DNA of 14,971 nt from Ophioceras dolichostomum. Its lineage: Eukaryota; Ascomycota; Sordariomycetes; Magnaporthales; Ophioceraceae. Location: assembly GCA_003049485.1 (NCBI GenBank), contig PYST01000582.1, positions 1 to 14,971 on the forward strand. The letters run 5' to 3'. The stretch's first letter is position 1; each line of letters starts with the position of its first letter. Of the stretch, positions 1 through 8,756 are shown one piece after another. The notes under the pieces are model-generated. The model was not told where the DNA came from. It worked only from the letters and a program-made list of their open reading frames with translations, and did no database searches. Position numbers and translations under genes: made by a program.

Positions 1-30
<30 letters not shown>
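1..30. repeat. Poly-A homopolymer at the left edge
   Basis: The first 30 bases are all A. As the other edge of the window is also a simple repeat, this is most likely where the assembly stopped. A poly-A tail of a retroelement lying further left is possible, but nothing in the window tests that. Confidence 0.9.
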
Positions 31-32
<2 letters not shown>

Positions 33-1289
33 CAGAATTTTTTTTTTCTCGACTGAAAAAGAAATTGGTTGCCGCTCACCGGACCCGAGCTTGTCGGGCG
101 AGAGGTATTTTCGGTTGTCGGAATATTGCACCAAAAATTGCGAAGGGCAAGGAAGCGTCCCAATTGGCCAGAACAAGCCTTGTGTCAGGATCCCAGCATG
201 CTGGAATTGCCAGATTGCGTGTGGCGGCGGGCGTTCCGACGGGAAGCTGTCAGGGGGGAATGTGCAAGGAGGACAGGGAGGGCCTGCCAGGAATTCGGAG
301 CTTCAATGCATGTGGTTGCTGCGACGGAGGGAGCTGAGGAGCTGAAAGCTGGAGCTTCGTGTCCGCCACACCGGGGGGAAAGAGAAAAAAGGGAAAAAGA
401 AAAGGGAAAAAGAGGCTGGTCTAGGCTCTTACCGTATGATCTGCAGCACTAACCTACTGTAGAAGCTCTTGAATCAGAAGATCGCGATAGCCGCGGCTAT
501 CTTGCATCGTGGTGGCCTCTAAAGCTTCCCTGCTTCCATCAGTGCGAACGCCGGAGGCAAACAGCTTGTCAGTGGCATCCCACGTGTGGGATTTGCCTGC
601 GTCCGTTGGGACTGTCCGACTCGTTTTCTGGTGCAGAACGCAGGGATGATAGAAGCTTCTTTTGCGCCGCTAAGTGGGGGCCTGTGGGGGTCCATTTCCT
701 CGTCTCGGGCTCCGATATCAGAAAGATAGCAAGACTGGACACAAGAAAAAATTCTCACGACCATCAGCACGCACACACCACCAACAAAGGAGCTCTGTGA
801 CTTGCCCACCGCGTCCCAAAATTGTAACAAACTATCTCCAAAGAAGACCCTCCTTCGTGTCCGTCGTCGGGGGGAGGATGCTCTGTTTAAATATCCAAAT
901 TGGTGGTGGGTGACAGGGCCCAACTGACCCTATCAGTGGCTTCTTGAGATAAGTGAGTCATGGCAGTCGATCGGAGAGAGTGTGCCATGCGGCGCGCTGA
1001 AACCGACGGATCCAATATCGTAAGCGCTCCCGACATCGCCCGATGATGACCGGGTTGCTACACTTTGCTGGTTGTTTGCTCCGTCGCCCAAGCTCCCCGA
1101 GGCTGCAGGTGCGTGATACAGACAGGATCACGGCACAGAGAGCTTGTCTCTCATCAGCCTCTCGCCCTTATGATTTTCCCTCCGCCTCCCGCCTCCCGCC
1201 GCCCTTGCTTCTGCTGGTCAACCTGTTGTGCGCCCCTGTCAGATAAAAAAAGAGAACCGAAAAAATCTGGGACCTCGTTGGACGCTGCT
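31..1289. other. Intergenic region upstream of ATP9, no gene recognised
   Basis: Open frames of up to about 130 codons occur on both strands, but none has a recognisable domain, a convincing codon pattern or splice sites joining it to another frame. The part nearest ATP9 (about 1170-1289) turns pyrimidine-rich and contains a GATAAAAA stretch at 1242-1249 that could serve as a TATA-like element. A gene cut off by the left edge cannot be excluded. Confidence 0.5.
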
Positions 1290-1668
1290 CCACCTCCCTT
1301 TCCCGTCCTTCTCTTCTCTCTCTCCCCTTCGTCGTCTCTCCTTTCGTCCATCAATCATTGCCGCCATTGACCTATAGGATCAGGGTATCCTAAGCTGAGA
1401 TACCCCCGAGGCCCGTCCCCCCCTGCCCCATCATCGGCTCATCCACCCACTCAGGCTCCGTCTCTTTTCCGGTGTCCATCTTTTTCTGCCCCTGCTCTCT
1501 CTTCCTCTCCCTCCTTACCCACAAGCAAAAGCTCTCTGAAAAAAACTCTGACCTGTTCACTTCTTTCATCTTCCCTACCTCCCATTCTCAGCCTCACATC
1601 AGCGTTCGTTTCTTTGTGTCCCCCTTTTCTTTCCCATCACCACATCTCCCCTCCTTCTACCAGACACA
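1290..1668 (+). promoter_or_regulatory. CT-rich promoter/leader of ATP9
   Basis: The plus strand is strongly biased to C and T right up to the ATP9 start codon. Pyrimidine tracts just upstream of or within the leader are typical of highly expressed filamentous-fungal genes. No ATG occurs between 1173 and 1668, so a ribosome scanning from anywhere in this stretch meets the ATP9 start first. That start has A at -3 and G at +4. Two overlapping inverted repeats lie at 1375-1405. The transcription start itself cannot be read from the sequence. Confidence 0.6.
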
Positions 1669-2447
1669 ATGGCCTCTACCCGTGTGCTCGCCTCCAAATT
1701 GGCCACCTCGATGGCCACGACGACCGCTAAGGTCGCTCGTCCCGCCATGCGCGTGCAGCTGGCTGGTGCCTCCAAGCGCACCTACACCGGTAAGCAAAAA
1801 AAGACCCCTCAAGCTCATTGCTTTCCCATTGGGCCCCTTCGCAAGATAGCAAAGCTCGAAGCAGACCTTACGAGGGCTAGCTCGGCCCTCGATTCGACGC
1901 GTTCGAAATCTTCTCTGGATTCGTTTGTGGCTCGACTTATCGTCCGACTCGTCTCCCGATGATCACTCGATGCTGATGATGGACCCTTGGAACGAAAAAA
2001 TTCAGTTGCCAGCAAGGCCACCCCCATGCAGGCCGCCAAGCGCCCTTCGACCGTCATGGCCTCGAACATCGCCCGCCAGGCCTTCCAGGCTCAGAGCCGC
2101 CGCATGTACTCCTCGGAGATCGCCCAGGCCATGGTTGAGGTTTCAAAGAACATCGGTATGGGTTCGGCCGCCATTGGTTTGACCGGTGCTGGTATCGGTA
2201 TCGGCCTGGTCTTCGCCGCCCTCCTGAACGGCGTTGCCCGCAACCCCGCCCTCCGTGGTCAGCTCTTCTCGTACGCCATTCTGGGTTTCGCCTTCGTCGA
2301 GGCCATTGGTCTTTTCGATCTGATGGTTGCCCTCATGGCCAAGTTTGTGAGTAGCCTAGCCCTAGCCCCTGAACTCAACGTGCTCACGTCACGAGACGAA
2401 TCTGATGATTAATGTGCTGACCACGTTCGACCACTTTCAAGACGTAA
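1669..2447 (+). CDS. ATP9: Mitochondrial ATP synthase subunit 9 (subunit c) precursor
   Basis: This encodes the proteolipid that forms the proton-carrying c-ring of the F1Fo-ATP synthase in the inner mitochondrial membrane. Exons are 1669-1789, 2006-2346 and 2442-2447, joined by introns 1790-2005 (phase 1) and 2347-2441 (phase 0, CTGAC branch site near 2416). The 155-residue precursor has a 74-residue basic presequence rich in Ala, Ser, Thr and Arg, starting MASTRVLASK. It ends in RRM before YSSEIAQ, the processing site expected from Neurospora subunit 9. The mature part is 81 residues, the same as in Neurospora. It has two hydrophobic helices, the conserved polar loop ARNPALRGQ, and the essential proton-binding Glu at mature position 65 (precursor 139) in GFAFVEAIGLF. 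Only the acceptor at 2004-2005 keeps frame for exon 2. The last exon holds one Thr codon and the stop. Confidence 0.97.
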
Positions 2448-5400
2448 ACAATTATCGCCGACTTCGGCTGGCTGATGTGGCCCTCCCCTGCTCTGGGTTT
2501 GGCTCATGTCCTGGATGGTTAATGGGACGACGAGTTGTCGCTTGACAACAGCGATGACTGCGATCGTCATCAGTACATTGAGAGGAATAGAGCATAGACA
2601 ACCCACTGTATAGAACCGGGTCATAGAGAACTAGATGGGGGAACATCTTTAGATCATAGAGACCGGCGGTAAACCCTCCTCCGGACTGCCCTGTAAATTA
2701 GCGTACGCATTCCCACAACCTGGCCATCACCACCAAAAAATTTTCCTTCTCTTCTTCACCTACTATTCATCGACCTCTCAACAAAACAACCGGGTCCACC
2801 CGACGGGAAGCCCAGGCATAATCGCCTGTCCACTTGGATGGGCCACGCACTCACCTCTAGCCTCCTCTCTCCTCCCGCCGATCTCATCTCATCAGATATC
2901 CGGGGCAGTGTAGGATAGGCGAGAAACAGAGAACCAAAGCATCTCCACTCAAACATCAAGGCACTTGCGCTCTCGTGATCGATGATGAGCTCTCACCAGC
3001 TGTTTCCCTAGGAGAGGCCCAGCTTGCCAGTGGTCTCCGCCGTATGTGATGAGAGGGGCCCCGCGTGGGGAAAATGAGCAGGCTGGTCAGGGCCAAGCTC
3101 CGAAGAGCGAGGGAGCCAAAAAATGTCTCATCATCAACGATGAGTGAGAGCTCCACGAGAAAAGGCGTGACTATCGCCAATCCACTTTTGCCTCCCTCTA
3201 GCACCCGACCAGATCCACACACACAGAAACTGGGTCCTTTCTTATCTCGCTCGGGAGCGACAACAGGGTAATGCCGGTAGCGACGGTGAGTTCGGGGCGG
3301 TTCGACCCCGCCGCCAATCCGAGAAGGCTGTCGGCCCAGGTGGCCGGCCTCCTTCCTTAGCCCAATCGGGCTTGGTTTGGGTTCCCTCGGGTTTGAACGT
3401 ACGAAGGATGGCGAGGCTGGACGATGCCGTTTTCAGACAAGAACTTTGACGAGAAGAACTGGTCGCGGTAGACAGAATGAACCTCGACGACGAGAGATGG
3501 TGCGGCAATTGATGGTGGCAGGGTTTCGACAACCAAAACAACGCGCCGAAAAAGTCCATCGTGAATCAAATCATCAGCCATTGACGCATCAATTCGTCTC
3601 CTGGAAGCTTCTCTGCCGCGGAGGAGCTTCGTGAGGTGTCGACGGTTGCCCTGATTACCAAAGATTCCGACCGGAGAGGTTGGACGTCGTTCAGGTTTGG
3701 AATGAAGTCAAAATAAACACGCAGGACGTGGTTGCAGAGGAAATGAGGTGCAGAAAGGCGCTAAAAACCCAGCCTCGAGGTTCCCCCTTCCCCCTCTTTC
3801 CCCTCACGACAGTCCCAACCAAATCAGGTGATTGATGCGGTTGTCCCTGGTCCCTTCCTTCCCTTTCCCCGCATGCAACTGTCATCGGATGAACTGGAAA
3901 TGCTGAGATTCTTCTGTGGATAGAAAAAAAGAAAGAAAAAAACGTCATGGTCGTAAGATAAAGAGGCTCAGGGCGATACAGTTGGGGGTATATTGCGACG
4001 AGGGGTTCCTGCATGTCAAGTGTCACTTGCTTGTTCCTCCCCGCAGCTTGTTTGTTGCACCAATTTGTCTCCCTCTAAGGAATACGGAGAGAGTCGGAAG
4101 CACGCTGGGCACTCAGGAAGATTTAGGACGTGAAAATCCGGGGGAATTCAGGCAGGCCTCGGTTTCCTGTACTGAGGAGAAGTTCCGCGAAATAACTCTC
4201 AAAAATGCTCAGATGAACTCAACGGGTAGAACGCATGCCGGCTTGGTGGCCTAGGTGCCTAGCGAGACATTCCCGTGAAATACATGCTAGGCTTTGCCTG
4301 TGTTGAGGACGAAGACCGCGTGCCTTTCGTCCCTAAGACCACCACACTGTATTGTCTACCTACTATTGACGATGCCAATGCCCCACGAACGCCACCGAGC
4401 CTTACATCCTATTTCCGCAGTCTGAAGATGGGCTTCGCCAAGCACGGGGAACTGGAGGAGTCGAGAACAGTTGGCCAGGGCCATCAGCATCATGCTAATG
4501 AGAATGGGAAACACTGGAGAATAGAAGGGCATATAGAACCTATGAGGCAGACGTAAATTATCCCAAGACGGTTGACACAAGCGATGCCATATGTCGTCAT
4601 GACGCCTCCCCAGCAGACGTCGGATGGACGTGTTGTCGACCATGTCGCCTGCGGACGCCCCCTCCCAGACACTCATCTCCTTCCTCGTATCACTCACTAC
4701 TCGACGTGGTTGAAAGCGAACCGGATAGATGGAGAGACTGATGCCGATACACACTATCACGATTTCTCACTGGGAGTCTAGCAGACGGGCGCGGGGGACT
4801 TCAACGGCGCCATTGCGTTCGTGACGCACAACTTTGGGCGTTTGAGACGTCTGTCGCCTTGGTCACTGAGCTGCCTTACCTACTGCCAGTGATCGACTAA
4901 GGCAGACCACTTAGTACCCAAAAGAGCACAAAAGTCCTTGCCTCTGACGTTCCACACGCATCCATCCGTCACCGTCCTGTCACGTAGCGGCGTTCTCTTC
5001 GTCAACGACCTCTTTGGTGATGTATATAGCCCCAGAGCTGATCTAGGGCTTGCAGGGATTAACATGGTAGCCGCTCGGGGTGACAACGAGAGTGAGCTAA
5101 GGATCTATAATAATAGATTACAGCGGCGGTATGATCTCTCTGGAGAGTAGCCGCTCGGCAAGTGATGGCCAAGAGTAGAGTTTGGCCGTAAAAGTTGGCC
5201 GAGATACTAACAAGCAAGGCAATGGCACGCCATCCGGAAACGTTAGGCGAGAGAGAGCTGTAATCCCCTGGTCTCGATGCACCATGGAACCTGCTGTGTC
5301 GACTCGCCACGGACACGCAAGTAGCGTCAAACTACGGTCGATGATGAGAGGCCATCAAATGTACCAAGACTGGAGAGCTCAGCATCAGACTGCAATATCA

Positions 5401-6177
5401 TCATCCATGCTTCCGGGTATGCCTTGACAAACGCGGACCAAATCTCCCGCCGCAACAACCCCCAACGGCGACAAATACACTCTCTCTCATACCGAAAGGG
5501 GTGAGGAGTAGAAACCAGAGGCATGGAGCCGTCGAGCTGAGGAGGTAGGTAGTCCGTGACGGAATCGATGATCACTCTCGCCGTTGTTTACCGACAAAGT
5601 CCAGCCCGGCAAAAGCCAGTCGAACATCTCAAAGCCGCCCGGTTTGACGTTGCTAGCTTTTATCCCTGTCATTCAACTCAACGCGACCTTTTTCATATGT
5701 AGAGTGCAGTGACTGGCGTCGTGATGCGGGCGAAGAGGAAAATATCGAGAGATGTAGCAAAGCGAAACTGGGTTAGGTATCTTTGATGAGAAAAGAAATA
5801 TGACTATCAAAAACACCCACCCGTTCGGCTGCCAACCTTGTCATTGGATTGGATTGCGAAGTAGGTGACGACGCTACACTCTCCAGTCGCCGCCACTCTA
5901 TTCATGGAGATCGCGGGTGCATGCAGGCCTCGGAGCGGGGACGGATGAGATCATCAGATGAAAGTGGCAGGCCTAGACGCGCCGCCGCTTTCATCCCGTC
6001 ATTCTCGATCTGCCAAGTTACCGATTATATGACGGGAGGGGGGCAAAGAGAATAACTCGTCCAGCCGTCATCGTAAGCGCGGGCTAGATCGGCGCGACTA
6101 GGCATGTAGCTGCACGGCATGCAGGTGTGGGTGTTTAAGCTTTCATAGCAAGAGGGAGGTATCTGGCTACGACGCAT
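2448..6177. other. 3.7 kb region without a supportable gene
   Basis: I read this on both strands and found no conserved domain, tRNA, 5S rRNA, intact transposon or long tandem repeat. The open frames (up to 134 codons) look like chance. Two stretches have a faint coding flavour and are discussed as findings: a plus-strand frame at 3408-3716 broken by three TGA codons, and minus-strand fragments around 5327-5672. The region lies between convergently transcribed ATP9 and DAM1, so it must contain both 3' ends. A multi-exon gene or a decayed gene could be hidden here, as DAM1 itself is hard to see in open frames alone. Confidence 0.5.
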
Positions 6178-7198
6178 TCATCGAATACCACGGCCTTTCG
6201 GGCGCGCAAGCCCGCTAGGCCGCGTGCCCCTCGCTGTGCCCCGTGCTATTCCGGAGGTCGTCCGGCCGCGTCCAACACCACCTCTCCCGGGCCCGCCGCC
6301 TCGTGTTGTCCGGGACGCCCGTGGTGTCTGGAATTTAGGAGTGGCGGCCTTGGATGAGTTGGGAGGATTCTCTACGAACGAGGTATCCGTCGTCCTGTCA
6401 AAGCATCATGTGATTATCGAATTAGCATACATGTTTCGGTCGATGATGGATATAACGGAGAGTGATTCGTCATGTGTATACATACATGAAAGTAGTCTCC
6501 CCGTCCAGTTCTCCTGACCGTGTCGTGGTGGTGACTGAAGTTTATTCCTCGTGTGTTAGTGATTCTGACGCTTTTCGTCTGATCATCCTCGGCGACATGA
6601 GGTATCCAGGAATAGGTATCTCTGGGTAGGGAGGGACCTAGGAAGCATGGACACGGGAGACACCTACGAGGTTCTTGCTCGTCTAACTGCTTTGCTCTCC
6701 GGAAAGATTCCGCAATTGGAGCCTACAGCAAGACGCAGCAACGACGACACAGTCAGCTAAGGAAGCGCATAGACGACTGAAACTTTATGCTCTAGTGACG
6801 AAGTAACATTAGGTGTTTATATGCGTGGCAGAACGTACCTCGGGAAACTCCACGCAGAAGGCGTTCATGTTCACGCCGTACAGGAAGCTCGCGAAGCTCT
6901 CGCTGAATCGCGACAGGCTCTCGTGCATCAGCTGGAAGTGCATCATGTTGGCCTCCAGGTCGGCCATCGCGTCCGACAGCTCCGCAAAGGCCGGCTCGAA
7001 CGTGTTGAGCGGGAACGACGGCGCGCCGTGGATGCTCTCCCTGGCCGACTCTCGGAAGGACGAGCGTGATGAAGGCCGGAGCGGGGTCGTCGGTCGCGGG
7101 GTCCTCGTCCGTGAGGTCGAGCGCTTGCGCTCTCGCTCCTGCTCCATGCTCGTGCCTCGGCCTCCCCCGCGCTCTTCACCCGATGATGACGACGCCAT
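6178..7198 (-). CDS. DAM1: DASH/Dam1 complex subunit Dam1
   Basis: This is the outer-kinetochore protein that joins the DASH ring to spindle microtubules and is a known Aurora B/Ipl1 target. On the minus strand the exons are 7198-6839, 6722-6668, 6534-6486 and 6394-6178. The introns are 116, 133 and 91 nt, in phases 0, 1 and 2. The first has a CTGAC and the second a CTAAC branch site. The product is 226 residues, between fission yeast (about 155) and budding yeast (about 343). Residues 1-58 are basic and Ser/Arg/Pro-rich. Residues 61-120 form the conserved Dam1 core, with LNTFEPAFAELSDAM, then MHESLSRFSESFASFLYG, then MNAFCVEFPE. Exon 2 continues this with APIAESFRRAK, the family's usual sequence. 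Exons 3 and 4 rebuild the conserved TTFMTTDTSFVENPP, its Met codon split AT|G across the junction. The tail is rich in Arg-Gly. The ATG at 7198 is the only ATG in the open frame, although T at -3 is a poor context. Joining exon 2 to exon 3 (C at 6668, GTAGGT donor) is the least certain splice. Confidence 0.93.
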
Positions 7199-8570
7199 GA
7201 AACTTGGCTTCACCCTTTTCTCACTGTCGTGTCGGCTTTTCCTTGGGGCTCTTCTTTTGCGACAAGTCTCCAGCAGCTTTCTTCAGATGTTCTGGGCTCG
7301 GGCAGTAGCAGCGGCAGACAGCAGCTGGACGAGGGGCTTCGATCTTTGAAGCCGAGCCTTGGAGGTTCGAGGGCACGTATTTGCAGGGCCGAGTGTCTGG
7401 TGACTTCGATGTGCGGGGGTGAAGCTTGTACGCGAGTTGAGGGCGAGCGGCCGTGCGAGCTTGGATACTATTCTTGGTTTCAAATTGCTTGCTGGGTGCT
7501 AGCCGTGGTCGTCAACTATGTCTTCGCGGGGAGTTGAGACGCGCAATGATAGAAACAAACACGCGTCGACGACCGGACTTCCACTTTCACCCAATGAATG
7601 CTTCGTCAGTGCGGGGCAATTGTCCGCGTTGCTGCTTCTGTTGGTCCCCCAGCTGGGATTGATGTTACAGTGCCCCTGGTCCCCGTGCCATTGTCCGAAC
7701 AGGGCATTTCGGCGCCGCTAATTTCTCTGCTGGGGTTTGCGATCTGTGAATGACGCAACACCAAACCACCCAGCCCGCGGGTCCCGCCAGTCCAAACAAT
7801 TGGGAATTTTGTCTGGATGCTATCAACCCATGAGCCCATATATGGCGTGCGTCTTCGAGTCTCGAGCTCGTAAGGAACGGCATCGAAAGTGAAAAGGAAA
7901 TTTCTTCCAATGGATGAACTCATGAGCTCAGGCAAATGATACCGTCGATGCTTAGGTTTTACGCACACGACTGGGGGCGGTCAAGCTCAACATGGTATCT
8001 TACAAGTGGCGGAGCATACGCTTTGGGCTGGGTCCGGCTGACGTTTGGCATCGCCGAGAAGCAGATGTGGTTGATGAGGAAGCATGTTTTCGATTTTTTA
8101 TTTTATTTATTTTTTTCGTGGTGTTTTTTAAGATTACGACTTCTATTATATGAACCTGCTGTTCCTTCTTCTTTCAATCTTTCTTTCTCCCCTCGATCGA
8201 ATCCATATTTAAACCGTTCCAGAGGTGCTCGAGGACAACTCCCGCCCTACGCTGAAGTCCTCGCTCACTCAGGTCGGAACGCGGACACCGTCACGCCCCG
8301 CAGTCCGCCCGCCAACCTTCGCAAGTAGCCCAGGGGCCAGAACCTAGAACCTCAGACCCCCGCCTCGAGGACCCGTTCCGGCCGGTCGGCCTTCAAAGAA
8401 TCGCTGACGCCTCGAAAGGCTCAGCTCAATGAATCTGACCCTAGTTCGAAAGTGTACGTCTGTTGCAATGTTTTCTTCAATGTTCTGTTGATTCATCAAA
8501 CCTCCTCGCATAGACACGAACCAAATTTTTTTTGGGTTTCCCTCTGCATGCTTGCTTGCGCTCTCGCTCT
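7199..8570. other. Intergenic region between divergent DAM1 and CSR1
   Basis: This contains the 5' side of DAM1 (minus strand) and the distal promoter of the CSR1-like gene (plus strand). A T-rich stretch at about 8093-8130 and a CT-rich stretch with an ATATTTAAA element near 8203-8211 look promoter-like. They are followed by a coding-like block at 8222-8460 that I cannot assign, described in the findings. Other open frames here (for example 7606-7968 minus and 7936-8328 plus) show nothing recognisable. Confidence 0.45.
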
Positions 8571-8577
8571 TATAAGG
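8571..8577 (+). promoter_or_regulatory. TATA-like box of the CSR1-like gene
   Basis: TATAAGG lies about 185 nt upstream of the first ATG at 8757, with CT-rich sequence between them. If used, transcription would begin well before 8757, so the message would include the long N-terminal coding extension. The assignment rests on motif and position only. Confidence 0.4.
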
Positions 8578-8756
8578 CTGATCGGCCGCCCTGCTCTGCT
8601 GTAGTAGCGCTTACACGAATCCTGGATCCCTTCCTCCCGTCGTCGCAAGTTTTAGCTAAACGGCGTACCCCTCCTCCGTCTCCGACCTTGGTAGGATAAC
8701 CCGGCGCGACATCACCGACGCTTCTACGACCTTCCTCCCAACCTTCCTACCTCCAT

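Noticed and set aside
519..923. 134-codon minus-strand frame upstream of ATP9
   Set aside because: Unrecognised composition, no domain and no splice partner; I could not separate it from chance.
954..960. TGAGTCA, a Gcn4/CPC1-type site, next to a GATAA at 948-952
   Set aside because: It lies about 700 bp from the ATP9 start, and a 7-bp motif is expected by chance about once in 8 kb on two strands. No second copy supports it.
2011..2012. Alternative ATP9 intron 1 acceptor
   Set aside because: Using this AG puts exon 2 out of frame. The AG at 2004-2005 keeps frame and gives the expected presequence.
3296..3312. A perfect tRNA T-arm-like hairpin (GGCGG, TTCGACC loop, CCGCC)
   Set aside because: No A box at the right distance, and no upstream partner for the would-be acceptor strand, so no cloverleaf can be drawn.
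4356..4760. 134-codon minus-strand frame with a hydrophobic stretch (near 4480)
   Set aside because: No family resemblance, no supporting exon on either side and mixed codon quality. It is best explained as a chance open frame.
6813..7349. 178-codon plus-strand open frame
   Set aside because: It is the shadow of DAM1 exon 1 on the opposite strand. The minus strand carries a recognised domain with matching splice sites.
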